From contig NZ_BDBH01000007.1 of the NCBI RefSeq assembly GCF_001612885.1, positions 372,001 through 436,000 on the forward strand: 64,000 bases of DNA, in the 5' to 3' direction. Within the stretch, counting starts at the first letter, position 1. Each line of letters opens with the position of its first letter. Made by a program: the position numbers and the translations under genes. Positions 36,972 to 45,863 of this stretch are shown piece after piece. Below the pieces are notes generated by a model. That model searched no databases. It saw only the letters and a program-made list of their open reading frames with translations, and had not been told where the DNA came from. The stretch is from Nocardia harenae NBRC 108248. GTDB taxonomy: Bacteria > Actinomycetota > Actinomycetes > Mycobacteriales > Mycobacteriaceae.

Positions 36972-37006
36972 CTGGTCCGGCCGGACAAACTGTCCGGCGC
37001 GGCGAT

Positions 37007-37471
37007 CTATGAATCTAGCGTGGCCAGCGCTTTCTCCCAAGCCGCCTGGTCACGGGGCTCCCCGGGCCCGTTCATCTCGGCGAACCGAACGATCCCGGCG
37101 CGATCGATCACGAAGGTGCCGCGGTTCGGAATCCCGGACTTCTCGTTGAAGACGCCATAGGCGGAAGCCACGGCCCCGTGCGGCCAGAAGTCGGAGAGCA
37201 GGGGGAAGGTGTAGCCCTGCTCGGCGGCCCAGATCTTGTGGGTGGGCGGCGGGCCGACGGAGATGGCGAGGATCTCGGCGTCGTCGTTCTGGAACTTGGG
37301 CAGCTCGTCCCGCACCCTGCACAGCTCGCCCTGGCAGATGCCGGTGAACGCCAGCGGGTAGAACACGATCAGCACGTTCTTGCGGCCGCGGTAGTCGGCG
37401 AGCGAGACGTTCTGGTTGTTCTGGTCCTTCAGCGTGAAGTCCGGCGCGGGTGAGCCCACCTCTAGCGGCAT
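37007..37471 (-). CDS. ahpE: AhpE-type peroxiredoxin with an extra cysteine
   Basis: A 154-residue peroxiredoxin nearly collinear with M. tuberculosis AhpE: PDFTLKDQNNQ, FYPLAFTGICQGEL, SVGPPPTHKIWA, FPLLSDFWPHGAVASAYGVF and NRGTFVIDR. The peroxidatic Cys is Cys46. Mycobacterial AhpE has Asp after QGEL; here the residue is Cys51, five residues on, the spacing of the Cp-Cr pair in BCP/PrxQ enzymes. The enzyme reduces hydroperoxides. It is the last gene of the - strand block upstream of aceE, as in M. tuberculosis. Confidence 0.92.
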   Translation of the reverse strand: MPLEVGSPAPDFTLKDQNNQNVSLADYRGRKNVLIVFYPLAFTGICQGELCRVRDELPKFQNDDAEILAISVGPPPTHKIWAAEQGYTFPLLSDFWPHGAVASAYGVFNEKSGIPNRGTFVIDRAGIVRFAEMNGPGEPRDQAAWEKALATLDS

Positions 37472-37542
37472 GCGCGAATCCTTCCTGAGGTCCGGTGGGC
37501 GCGGACACCCGCCTGCCCCATGGAAAAACCTTAGCGAAGCGG

Positions 37543-37965
37543 TCAGCGCTGCTTGGAGGGTGCCTTGGGCTGCACCAGCCGGCTGCCGACCCAGGCGCCG
37601 AGGCTGATCACGGAGGTCTGGGTGAGGCCGGAGGTGGGCGCTGCCTCGGCGATCTCGCTGGGATCGACGTGGCCGGGCTGGCCGGTCTTGGGGGTGAGCA
37701 CCCAGATGAAGCCGTCGTCGGCGAGCGGGCTGATGATGTCCATCAGCTCGTCGGCGAGGTCGCCGTCGCCGTCGCGCCACCACAGCAGCACGGCGTCGAC
37801 CACCTCGTCGGAGTTCTCGTCGACCATCTCGGCGCCGCTGACCTCTTCGACGTCGGCGCGGAGATCGTCGTCGGCGTCCTCGTCCCAGCCCAACTCCTGG
37901 ACAACCAAGCCGTGGGTAATGCCAAGCTTCTCTGCGAAGTTCTGCGCGTCCGCCGCGGCAACCAC
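37543..37965 (-). CDS. DUF3052-family protein (Rv2239c-like)
   Basis: A 140-residue acidic protein with the DUF3052 pattern: FAEKLGITHGLVVQELGWDEDADDDLR, DEVVDAVLLWWRDGDGDL, ELMDIISPLADDGFIWVLTPK and the Pro/Lys tail. GTG at 37965 follows GAGGAGG. The family is specific to actinobacteria and of unknown function. It lies between ahpE and aceE in the same position as in M. tuberculosis. Confidence 0.88.
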   Translation of the reverse strand: MVAAADAQNFAEKLGITHGLVVQELGWDEDADDDLRADVEEVSGAEMVDENSDEVVDAVLLWWRDGDGDLADELMDIISPLADDGFIWVLTPKTGQPGHVDPSEIAEAAPTSGLTQTSVISLGAWVGSRLVQPKAPSKQR

Positions 37966-38083
37966 GGTGGTGTCCTCCTCAACTCCCGACTACAGATAGC
38001 TGCAAGCGAACATGGTTCCGGGCCGCAACGCAAGCCGATCGGCCGAAAAGCCATCGGAATGTCGTACGCGGCGACCGCCGATG

Positions 38084-38638
38084 TCAGCGCGCGGGGCAGC
38101 TGTCCCTGACCGCGTTGCGGGCGTCGTTGACCCGTTTGCTGGCGTCGTTCAGGGCGCCGACGGGGGCGGTGTAGGTCATTCCCCTGGTCGCCCCGGCGAG
38201 CGCGCGGGCGGCGTTCACGTACTCGGTGAACTTGCCCGCGAGATCGCCGGGCAACGCGCCCGCGGCCTGGTTGACCCCGGTCTCGACCTGGTTCGCGGCG
38301 TCTTCGAGCACCCCGGCGGCCGCGTCCCGTTTCGGCACGTAGTCGGGGGCGTTGGAGTCGTGCGCGTCGACGAACTCGTTGTACTTCGAGACGCCGACGC
38401 CGGTGATGCCGGGGAACTGGTTGCAGTTGTCGGCGATCGCCTTGGCCTCGGCGGCGGCCTTCCTGGACGAGGTCGCGGCGGCGGAGGAGGCGGCGGCCTC
38501 GGTCTTGTAGGCGGACACCTCGGCCGCGTTCGGCGCCGCGGTGCCGTCCACCCGGTTGCCGCAGCCCGCGACGAGGAGCCCGGTCGCCACTGCCACGGCC
38601 GCGCACATCAGTCCGAACCCGCGTGGGTTCCGCATCAT
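38084..38638 (-). CDS. Putative lipoprotein
   Basis: A 184-residue protein with a signal peptide (GLMCAAVAVATGLLVAGC) ending in a lipobox, LVAGC, so the mature N-terminal Cys26 should be lipidated and membrane-anchored. The rest is Ala-rich and helical, with a coiled-coil-like stretch near 45-70 and Cys72/Cys181. Two adjacent ATGs (38638, 38635) share GGGGAGG; either may be used. Its position matches the Rv2240c locus beside aceE, but sequence relatedness should be tested. Function unknown. Confidence 0.75.
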   Translation of the reverse strand: MMRNPRGFGLMCAAVAVATGLLVAGCGNRVDGTAAPNAAEVSAYKTEAAASSAAATSSRKAAAEAKAIADNCNQFPGITGVGVSKYNEFVDAHDSNAPDYVPKRDAAAGVLEDAANQVETGVNQAAGALPGDLAGKFTEYVNAARALAGATRGMTYTAPVGALNDASKRVNDARNAVRDSCPAR

Positions 38639-38848
38639 CGTCCTCCCCGCTGTCGAGCACTCTGGCGGCAACACCGTCGTTCCCTCTCGAACGTACTGGA
38701 TTCCCGGCTGGAATGATGACCTGGGACGCACCATCGGCAAGGATGGTTGGTGCGCCCGAACCTTTCGTATCGGGCGGGGCGCCGACCAGCGTGCTCGCCC
38801 GGGGAAACAGACGCCATCAGCATGTCCACCCCTGTACGAGGAGCCGAT

Positions 38849-41707
38849 TTGACCGACCTGATCCACTCTTCCGCACCGGCGCGACCCGCCGGAGACGACC
38901 GCACCGGGGAACCGGCCGCCGCCGCGGGCACCGACCCCACCGGGTCGGTTCCGCAGTCCGGCCGGGTGCGGGTGATCCGTGAAGGCGTGGCCTCCTACCT
39001 ACCGGATATCGACCCGGAGGAGACCAGCGAATGGCTCGAGTCGTTCGACCAGATGCTCGACCGGGAGGGGCCGGGCCGCGCCCGCTACCTCATGCTCCGG
39101 CTGCTGGAGCGGGCCGGTGAGCGCCGGGTCGCCATCCCCGCGCTGACCTCCACCGACTACGTCAACACCATCCCGACCGAGAACGAGCCCTGGTTCCCCG
39201 GCGACGAGGAGGTGGAGCGCCGCTTCCGCGCCTGGATCCGGTGGAACGCCGCGATCATGGTGCACCGCGCGCAGCGCCCGGGCATCGGCGTGGGCGGGCA
39301 CATCTCCACCTACGCCTCCTCGGCGGCGCTCTACGAGGTGGGCTTCAACCACTTTTTCCGCGGCAAGGACCACCCCGGCGGCGGCGACTCGATCTTCATC
39401 CAGGGCCACGCCTCGCCCGGCATCTACGCCCGCGCGTTCCTGGAGGGCAGGCTCTCCACGGACAAGCTGGACGGCTTCCGGCAGGAGTACAGCCACGGCG
39501 GCCCCGGCCACGGCCTTCCCTCCTACCCGCACCCGCGGCTGCTCGACAGCTTCTGGGAGTTCCCGACGGTCTCCATGGGGCTGGGGCCGATGAACGCCAT
39601 CTACCAGGCCCGGTTCAACCACTACCTGCACGACCGCGGCATCAAGGACACCTCCGACCAGCACGTCTGGGCATTCCTCGGCGACGGCGAGATGGACGAG
39701 CCGGAATCGCGCGGCCTGGCGCACGTGGCGGCCATGGAGGGGCTGGACAACCTGACCTTCGTGGTGAACTGCAACCTGCAGCGGCTGGACGGCCCGGTCC
39801 GCGGCAACGGCAAGATCATCCAGGAGCTGGAGTCGTTCTTCCGCGGCGCGGGCTGGAACGTCATCAAGGTGATCTGGGGCCGGGAGTGGGACGCGCTGCT
39901 CGGCGCCGACCGCGACGGCGCGCTGGTGAACCTGATGAACACCACCCCGGACGGCGACTACCAGACCTACAAGGCCAACGACGGCGCCTACGTGCGCGAC
40001 CACTTCTTCGGCCGCGACCCGCGCACCAAGGCGCTGGTGCAGGATCTCTCCGACCCGGAGATCTGGAACCTCAAGCGCGGCGGCCACGACTACCGCAAGG
40101 TCTACGCGGCCTACGCGGCGGCGATGGCGCACCGGGGCCAGCCGACGGTGATCCTGGCCAAGACGATCAAGGGCTACACCCTGGGCAAGCACTTCGAGGG
40201 GCGCAACGCCACGCACCAGATGAAGAAGCTGACGCTGCAGGACCTCAAGGACTTCCGCGATCTGCAGCGCATCCCGATCAGCGACGCCGAGCTGGAGAAG
40301 GATCCCTACCTGCCGCCCTACTACCACCCGGGCATGGATTCCCGCGAGGTCCAGTACATGCTGGACCGGCGCAAGGCGCTCGGCGGGTTCCTGCCGGAGC
40401 GGCGCACCGCGGCGCAGCCGCTGAAGCTCCCCGGCGACGAGGCCTACCGCTCGATCCGCAAGGGCTCCGGCAAGCAGAACGTGGCCACCACCATGGCGCT
40501 GGTCCGGCTGATGAAGGAGCTGCTGCGGGATAAGGAGATCGGCAAGCGGATCGTGCCGATCATCCCGGACGAGGCGCGCACCTTCGGCATGGACTCGTGG
40601 TTCCCGTCGCTGAAGATCTACAACCGCAACGGCCAGCTCTACACCTCGGTCGACGCCGAGCTGATGCTGGCGTACAAGGAGAGCAGCGTCGGGCAGATCC
40701 TGCACGAGGGGATCAACGAGGCGGGCTCGACGGCCTCGTTCACCGCGGCGGGCACCGCGTACGCCACGCACGGCGAGCCGATGATCCCGCTCTACATCTT
40801 CTACTCGATGTTCGGTTTCCAGCGCACCGGCGACGGGCTCTGGGCCGCCGCCGATCAGCTGGCCCGCGGCTTCGTGCTCGGCGCCACCGCCGGGCGCACC
40901 ACGCTGACCGGCGAGGGGTTGCAGCACAACGACGGCCACTCGCTGCTGCTCGCCTCGACCAACCCCGCGGTCGTCTCCTACGACCCGGCCTACGCCTTCG
41001 AGATCGCGCACATCGTGCGGGACGGGCTGCGCCGGATGTACGGCGGCACACCGGGGGTGGACGGCTTCGGCGGAGAGAACATCTTCTACTACATCACCCT
41101 CTACAACGAGCCCTACCCGCAGCCGCCCGAGCCGGACGGCGTGGACGTGGCGGGGCTGCTCAAGGGCATCTACCGCTACCGCGCCGGGACCGAGGGCGAG
41201 CTGCCCGCGCAGATCCTGGTCTCCGGCGTCACGGTGCCCGCGGGGCTGCGCGCGCAGGAGCTGCTGGCGAAGGAGTGGAACGTGCGGGCCGACGTCTGGT
41301 CGGTGACGTCGTGGGGCGAGCTGCGCCGGGACGGGCTGGCCAAGGAGATCGCGGCGCTGCGGCACCCGGGCGAGGACCCGGGCGTCCCGTACATCACCGA
41401 GGTGCTGGCCGAGGCCGAGGGTCCGGTGGTGGCGGCCTCGGATTGGATGCGGGCGGTGCAGGATCAGATCCGCAAGTGGGTACCCGGCGACTACATCACG
41501 CTCGGCACCGACGGTTTCGGCTTCTCCGACACCCGCCCGGCCGCGCGCCGGGTGTTCAATGTGGATGCCGAGTCGATCGCGGTGGCGGTGCTCGCCGGGC
41601 TGGCGAAGGCCGGGAAGATCGACGCGGGCACGGCGGCCGAGGCGGCCGCCAAGTACCGCATCGACGACGTCACGGCCGCGCCGGAGGCCGACGTCGACGA
41701 CGAGTAG
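38849..41707 (+). CDS. aceE: Pyruvate dehydrogenase E1 component, homodimeric type
   Basis: A 952-residue protein collinear with M. tuberculosis AceE (Rv2241). It decarboxylates pyruvate with thiamine diphosphate and acetylates lipoyl-E2, feeding acetyl-CoA to the adjacent fatty-acid genes. The ThDP motif is FLGDGEMDEPESRG through VVNCNL; the C-terminal transketolase-like region has LTLTGEGLQHNDGHS. The start is uncertain: ATG at 38822 has no ribosome site, whereas TTG at 38849 has GAGGAG at 38838-38843, five bases upstream, and I prefer it. The first 40 residues are poorly conserved in either case. A 31-base gap precedes the regulator gene. Confidence 0.95.
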   Translation: MTDLIHSSAPARPAGDDRTGEPAAAAGTDPTGSVPQSGRVRVIREGVASYLPDIDPEETSEWLESFDQMLDREGPGRARYLMLRLLERAGERRVAIPALTSTDYVNTIPTENEPWFPGDEEVERRFRAWIRWNAAIMVHRAQRPGIGVGGHISTYASSAALYEVGFNHFFRGKDHPGGGDSIFIQGHASPGIYARAFLEGRLSTDKLDGFRQEYSHGGPGHGLPSYPHPRLLDSFWEFPTVSMGLGPMNAIYQARFNHYLHDRGIKDTSDQHVWAFLGDGEMDEPESRGLAHVAAMEGLDNLTFVVNCNLQRLDGPVRGNGKIIQELESFFRGAGWNVIKVIWGREWDALLGADRDGALVNLMNTTPDGDYQTYKANDGAYVRDHFFGRDPRTKALVQDLSDPEIWNLKRGGHDYRKVYAAYAAAMAHRGQPTVILAKTIKGYTLGKHFEGRNATHQMKKLTLQDLKDFRDLQRIPISDAELEKDPYLPPYYHPGMDSREVQYMLDRRKALGGFLPERRTAAQPLKLPGDEAYRSIRKGSGKQNVATTMALVRLMKELLRDKEIGKRIVPIIPDEARTFGMDSWFPSLKIYNRNGQLYTSVDAELMLAYKESSVGQILHEGINEAGSTASFTAAGTAYATHGEPMIPLYIFYSMFGFQRTGDGLWAAADQLARGFVLGATAGRTTLTGEGLQHNDGHSLLLASTNPAVVSYDPAYAFEIAHIVRDGLRRMYGGTPGVDGFGGENIFYYITLYNEPYPQPPEPDGVDVAGLLKGIYRYRAGTEGELPAQILVSGVTVPAGLRAQELLAKEWNVRADVWSVTSWGELRRDGLAKEIAALRHPGEDPGVPYITEVLAEAEGPVVAASDWMRAVQDQIRKWVPGDYITLGTDGFGFSDTRPAARRVFNVDAESIAVAVLAGLAKAGKIDAGTAAEAAAKYRIDDVTAAPEADVDDE

Positions 41708-41737
41708 CCATCGGAAGCGGCGAAAACGGAAGGGATC

Positions 41738-43069
41738 GTGGAACGTAAACCACCGCGGCCGAGGCGGATCTCGGACACCTCGTCGGAGCACGAGGTCTAC
41801 CTGCCGACCGGCGCGCTCTCGCCGAACCGGCAGAACCGGGACCCGCTGCCGGACACGCTGCTCAAGCGGGTCAAGCAGTTCTCCGGCCGGCTCTCCACCG
41901 AGGCGGTGGGGTCGATGCAGGACCGGCTGCCGTTCTTCGCCGATCTGGACGCCGCGCAGCGCGCCGGCGTGCAGATGCTGGTGCAGACCGCGGTGGTGAA
42001 CTTCCTGGAGTGGCTGCAGGACCCGGAGAGCGACATCCGGTTCAGCCTGGACGCCTTCCAGGTGTTCCCGCAGGACCTGGCGCGGCGGCTGACGCTGCGC
42101 CAGACCGTCGACATGGTCCGGGTGGCCATGGAGTTCTTCGAGCAGTGGCTGCCCGCGCTGGCCCGCAACGACCGGCAGCTGGTCGCGCTCACCGAGGCGG
42201 TGCTCCGGTACGGCCGCGAGCTCGGCTTCGCGGCCGCCTCGGTGTACGCCAGCGCGGCGGAGTCGAGGGGCGCGTGGGACACCCGGCTGGAGGCGCTGGT
42301 GGTGGATGCCGTCGTGCGCGGCGACACCGGCCCGGACATGCTCTCCAGGGCCGCCACGCTGAACTGGGACGCCACCGCGCCCGCCACCGTGCTCGTCGGC
42401 ATCCCGCCGCGCGAGCAGGGCGTCTCGGCGGTGGGCGCGGTGCACACCATCGCCGCGCGGCACGGCAGGGCCGCGCTCGCGGTGGTGCAGGGCACCCGGC
42501 TGGTGATGGTGGTCAGCGGGCCGCTCGGCGAGCCGGGGCACGAGACGGCCTTCCTCGGCGACCTGCTGGCCGAGGTCTTCTCCGACGGCCCGGTGGTGAT
42601 CGGGCCGACCACCCGCACGCTCGGCGCCGCGCACGCCAGCGCGGTGGAGGCGCTGGCCGGGATGGAGGCGGTGGTCGGCTGGCGCGGCGCGCCGCGGCCG
42701 GTGCACGCCGCGGAGTTGTTACCGGAACGCGCCTTGTTGGGGGACCGTGCTGCGATCGGGGCGTTGGTCGACTACGTTGTGCTTCCGTTGGCAGCGGCCG
42801 GTTCGGCCCTTGCGGACACCCTCGATGCCTACCTCGATTGCGGGGGCGCGGTCGAGACCTGTGCCCGCCAGCTGTACATCCATCCAAATACGGTGCGGTA
42901 TCGCCTGAAGCGCATCGCGGAAGTCACCGGCCGCGATCCGATGAATTCACGCGATGCCTACGTGCTCCGGATCGCTGCCACAGTGGGTCGTTTGACACGA
43001 ACTCGTAACGAATCGTCATCAACATCACCAGAAGACACTTCCGCCCCGGTGGGTCCCGACGGACTGTAA
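41738..43069 (+). CDS. PucR/CdaR-type regulator of the fatty-acid synthesis block (Rv2242-like)
   Basis: A 443-residue regulator. The N-terminal part is helical. The middle resembles a GGDEF-like/CdaR region (TVLVGIPPREQ, VVIGPTTRTLGAAHASA). The C-terminus is a helix-turn-helix of the PucR type: DYVVLPLAAAGSALADTLDAYLDCGGAVETCARQLYIHPNTVRYRLKRIAEVTG. GTG at 41738 follows GGAAGGG. M. tuberculosis has Rv2242 at the same place, and Streptomyces FasR, of the same type, controls its fabD operon. Here it is likely to control fabD-acpM-kasA; the inverted repeat at 43112-43130 is a candidate site. Confidence 0.85.
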   Translation: MERKPPRPRRISDTSSEHEVYLPTGALSPNRQNRDPLPDTLLKRVKQFSGRLSTEAVGSMQDRLPFFADLDAAQRAGVQMLVQTAVVNFLEWLQDPESDIRFSLDAFQVFPQDLARRLTLRQTVDMVRVAMEFFEQWLPALARNDRQLVALTEAVLRYGRELGFAAASVYASAAESRGAWDTRLEALVVDAVVRGDTGPDMLSRAATLNWDATAPATVLVGIPPREQGVSAVGAVHTIAARHGRAALAVVQGTRLVMVVSGPLGEPGHETAFLGDLLAEVFSDGPVVIGPTTRTLGAAHASAVEALAGMEAVVGWRGAPRPVHAAELLPERALLGDRAAIGALVDYVVLPLAAAGSALADTLDAYLDCGGAVETCARQLYIHPNTVRYRLKRIAEVTGRDPMNSRDAYVLRIAATVGRLTRTRNESSSTSPEDTSAPVGPDGL

Positions 43070-43111
43070 CGGCCAACCCGCGCCGGTCGATCGGGCCGCT
43101 TCACGAGGCCG

Positions 43112-43130
43112 TTTGTGGGACCCCCACAAA
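43112..43130. promoter_or_regulatory. 8-bp palindrome upstream of fabD
   Basis: TTTGTGGG-ACC-CCCACAAA is a perfect inverted repeat with a 3-base spacer, between the regulator stop and the fabD start (68 bases upstream). It could bind the PucR-type regulator as a dimer, or be a short hairpin terminator for the regulator gene; no T-run follows, which argues for an operator. Confidence 0.45.
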
Positions 43131-43197
43131 ACGAGTCGGAAACCTTCATCGGTGCCGACATCACGTAGTAGGCGCCTCACAGTGTTTTCTTAGGGAC

Positions 43198-44112
43198 GTG
43201 ATCGCGTTGTTCGCCCCCGGACAGGGGTCCCAGACACCCGGCATCCTCGTGCCCTGGCTCGAGGTGCCCGGCGCCGCCGATCGCCTCGCGCTCTGGAGCA
43301 AGGCGGCGGGGCTGGATCTGGTGCGCCTCGGCACCACCGCCACCGCGGAGGAGATCACCGACACCGCGGTGACCCAGCCGCTCGTCGTCGCCGCGGCGCT
43401 GCTCGCGTTCGCGGAGATCGACCCGGATTCGCTGCCCGCGGATACCGTCGTGGCCGGGCACTCGGTCGGCGAACTGGCCGCCGCCGCAGTGGCCGGCGTG
43501 ATCACGCCGGACGAGGCGGTCACCCTGGCCGCGATCCGCGGCGGGGAGATGGCGAAGGCGTGCGCGCTGCAGCCGACCGGGATGTCCGCGGTGCTCGGCG
43601 GCGACGAAGCCGCCGTGCTGGCCCGGCTCGCGGAGCTCGACCTGGTTCCGGCCAACCGCAACGCGGCCGGGCAGATCGTGGCCGCCGGTGCGGTGGAGGC
43701 GCTCGCGGAGCTCGCCGCCAACCCGCCGGAGAAGGCGCGCGTCCGCGCCCTCCCGGTGGCGGGCGCGTTCCACACCGCGTACATGGCGCCCGCGCAGGAC
43801 GCCGTGACCGCGGCGGTCGCGAAGATCACACCCGGCGAGCCGGCCCGGACGCTGCTCTCCAACGTCGACGGCCTGCCGGTGGCGTCGGGACAGGATGCCA
43901 TCGAGAAGCTCGCGGCCCAGGTCACCCGCCCCGTGCGGTGGGATCTGTGCACCGAGACCAGCAGGCGGGCCGGGGTGTCGGCGGTGGCGGAGCTGCCACC
44001 GGCCGGAACCCTCGTCGGCATCGCGAAGCGGGAACTGAAGGGGACGCCGACGCTGGCCCTGAAAACCCCCGAAGACCTCCCCGCCTTGGCCGCGCTCACA
44101 AGCTCCGGCTAG
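43198..44112 (+). CDS. fabD: Malonyl-CoA:ACP transacylase
   Basis: A 304-residue enzyme moving malonyl from CoA to AcpM for the FAS-II system. FAPGQGSQTPG is at the N-terminus; the nucleophile is in GHSVGELAAA; the catalytic His is in AFHTAYM; NVDG and VRWDL are near the end. GTG at 43198 gives the canonical N-terminus MIALFAPGQG with only a weak ribosome site. It is first of the fabD-acpM-kasA group. Confidence 0.94.
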   Translation: MIALFAPGQGSQTPGILVPWLEVPGAADRLALWSKAAGLDLVRLGTTATAEEITDTAVTQPLVVAAALLAFAEIDPDSLPADTVVAGHSVGELAAAAVAGVITPDEAVTLAAIRGGEMAKACALQPTGMSAVLGGDEAAVLARLAELDLVPANRNAAGQIVAAGAVEALAELAANPPEKARVRALPVAGAFHTAYMAPAQDAVTAAVAKITPGEPARTLLSNVDGLPVASGQDAIEKLAAQVTRPVRWDLCTETSRRAGVSAVAELPPAGTLVGIAKRELKGTPTLALKTPEDLPALAALTSSG

Positions 44113-44119
44113 CTTTCCC

Positions 44120-44151
44120 CACGGTCGCGCGGCAATCGACACGCGACCGTG
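44120..44151 (+). terminator. Stem-loop between fabD and acpM
   Basis: CACGGTCGCG and CGCGACCGTG form a perfect 10-bp stem with a 12-base loop, starting eight bases after the fabD stop. There is no T-run, so it may be an attenuating or mRNA-stabilising hairpin rather than a full terminator. It would allow acpM to be made in excess of fabD. Confidence 0.45.
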
Positions 44152-44237
44152 ACCGGCCCGGACGGTAACCAAAGTCCGGTTCGGATCGAAAACCCAGTAG
44201 AGCCCTACTCAGCAGAAAACAAGAAGGGAGCCACGAA

Positions 44238-44540
44238 GTGGCCGCTCTGACCCAGGAACAAATCGTCGAGGAACTCGGCAAGATCATCGAGGAAGTGACC
44301 GGCATCGAGCCGTCCGAGGTGACCGTCGAGAAGTCCTTCGTCGATGACCTGGACATCGACTCGCTGTCCATGGTCGAGATCGCTGTGCAGACCGAGGACA
44401 AGTACGGCGTCAAGATCCCGGACGAGGATCTCGCCAGCCTGAAGACGGTGGGCGACGCCGTCAATTACATCCAGAAGCTCGAGGCCGAGAACTCCGACGC
44501 CGCCGCCGAGCTCAAGGCCAAGTTCGACAGCGCCGAGTAG
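44238..44540 (+). CDS. acpM: Meromycolate-extension acyl carrier protein
   Basis: A 100-residue acyl carrier protein. The phosphopantetheine site is in DIDSLSMVEI. The C-terminal extension (about 80-100, AENSDAAAELKAKFDSAE) beyond a typical 80-residue ACP is a mark of mycobacterial AcpM. GTG at 44238 follows AAGGGAG. It carries growing chains for FAS-II/mycolate precursor synthesis with KasA eleven bases downstream. Confidence 0.94.
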   Translation: MAALTQEQIVEELGKIIEEVTGIEPSEVTVEKSFVDDLDIDSLSMVEIAVQTEDKYGVKIPDEDLASLKTVGDAVNYIQKLEAENSDAAAELKAKFDSAE

Positions 44541-44550
44541 GACTGAACCA

Positions 44551-45801
44551 GTGACCACTCCTTCCACCAAGAACGGGAACTTTCCCAACGTCGTCGTTAC
44601 GAGCCTGGCGGCGACCACGTCGATCGCAGGTGACGTCGATGCGACGTGGAAGGGCCTCCTCAACGGCGAGAGCGGCATCGACGTTCTCGAAGACGACTTC
44701 ATCTCCGAATACGACCTGCCGGTCCGCATCGGCGGCCACCTGAAGGTGAACCCGGAGACCCTGCTGACCAGGGTCGAGGCCCGGCGCATGTCCTACGTGG
44801 AGCAGCTCTCGACCGTGCTCGGTCGTGAGGTCTGGCGCAATGCCGGCAGCCCGGAGGTCGATCCCGAACGCCTCGGCGTCGCGATCGGCACCGGCCTCGG
44901 CGGCGGCGACGCCCTCATCGACTCGGTCGACAAGCTGAAGAACGGCGGCTTCCGCAAGGTTTCGCCGCTGGCCGTGCAGATGGTCATGCCGAACGGCCCC
45001 TCCGCGGTCGTCGGCCTGGAATTGAAGGCGCGGGCAGGAGTGGTCACTCCGGTCTCGGCGTGCTCGTCCGGCTCCGAGGCGATCGCCAACGCGTGGCGGA
45101 TGATCGTCATGGGCGACGCCGACATCGTCGTCACCGGCGGTGTCGAGGGCTTCATCGACGCGGTGCCGATCGCGGCGTTCTCCATGATGCGCGCCATGAG
45201 CACCCGCAACGACGATCCGAAGGGCGCCTCGCGGCCCTTCGACAAGGATCGGGACGGCTTCGTGTTCGGCGAGGCGGGCGCCCTGATGGTCATCGAGACC
45301 GAGGAGCACGCCAAGGCCCGCGGCGCCACCATCCACGCCAGGCTGCTCGGCGCGGGGATCACCTCGGACGGCTTCCACCTGGTGGCCCCCGACCCCGAGG
45401 GCAGCGGCGCCGCGCGCGCCATCACCCGCGCGCTGCAGACCGCCGGGCTGCAGAAGAGCGACATCACCCACATCAACGCGCATGCCACCGCCACCCCGAT
45501 CGGCGACACCGCCGAGGCGAGGGCGATCGGCAAGTCGGTGGGCAACCACGCTTCGGTCTACGCGCCGAAGTCGGCCCTCGGGCACTCGATCGGCGCGGTG
45601 GGCGCACTGGAGTCGGTGCTCACCGTGCTCAGCATCCGGGACGGCATCGTCCCGCCGACGCTGAACCTGGAGAACCAGGATCCGGAGATCGATCTCGACG
45701 TGGTGCACGGGGAGGCCCGGCGCCAGGAAATCGAGTACGCGGTCAACAACTCCTTCGGTTTCGGCGGGCACAATGTGGCGCTCGCCTTCGGCCGGGCGTA
45801 G
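44551..45801 (+). CDS. kasA: Beta-ketoacyl-ACP synthase KasA (FabF-type)
   Basis: A 416-residue condensing enzyme collinear with M. tuberculosis KasA: FPNVVVTSLAATTSIAGDV, active-site Cys in SACSSGSEA, His in NAHATATPIGD and LGHSIGA, and NNSFGFGGHNVALAFGR at the end. It extends acyl-AcpM with malonyl-AcpM. GTG at 44551 lies eleven bases after acpM. No second synthase (KasB) follows; a strong terminator and accD6 come next. Confidence 0.95.
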   Translation: MTTPSTKNGNFPNVVVTSLAATTSIAGDVDATWKGLLNGESGIDVLEDDFISEYDLPVRIGGHLKVNPETLLTRVEARRMSYVEQLSTVLGREVWRNAGSPEVDPERLGVAIGTGLGGGDALIDSVDKLKNGGFRKVSPLAVQMVMPNGPSAVVGLELKARAGVVTPVSACSSGSEAIANAWRMIVMGDADIVVTGGVEGFIDAVPIAAFSMMRAMSTRNDDPKGASRPFDKDRDGFVFGEAGALMVIETEEHAKARGATIHARLLGAGITSDGFHLVAPDPEGSGAARAITRALQTAGLQKSDITHINAHATATPIGDTAEARAIGKSVGNHASVYAPKSALGHSIGAVGALESVLTVLSIRDGIVPPTLNLENQDPEIDLDVVHGEARRQEIEYAVNNSFGFGGHNVALAFGRA

Positions 45802-45828
45802 CGAGTAGCCCAGCCGCACAACGGAATA

Positions 45829-45863
45829 CGACGGGGGTCCGGCGTCTCGCCGGGCCCCCGTCG
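45829..45863 (+). terminator. Strong stem-loop terminator after kasA
   Basis: CGACGGGGGTCCGGCG (45829-45844) pairs with CGCCGGGCCCCCGTCG (45848-45863) over 16 bp with one G-U pair and a TCT loop. A C/T-rich run (CTCCTTTC) follows. It lies 27 bases after the kasA stop and 73 bases before accD6, so most transcripts should end before accD6. Confidence 0.85.

Noticed and set aside
38999..42706. A 1235-codon - strand frame opposite aceE and the regulator
   Set aside because: It lies wholly antisense to clearly conserved genes and has shadow composition (Arg, Val, His, Gly).
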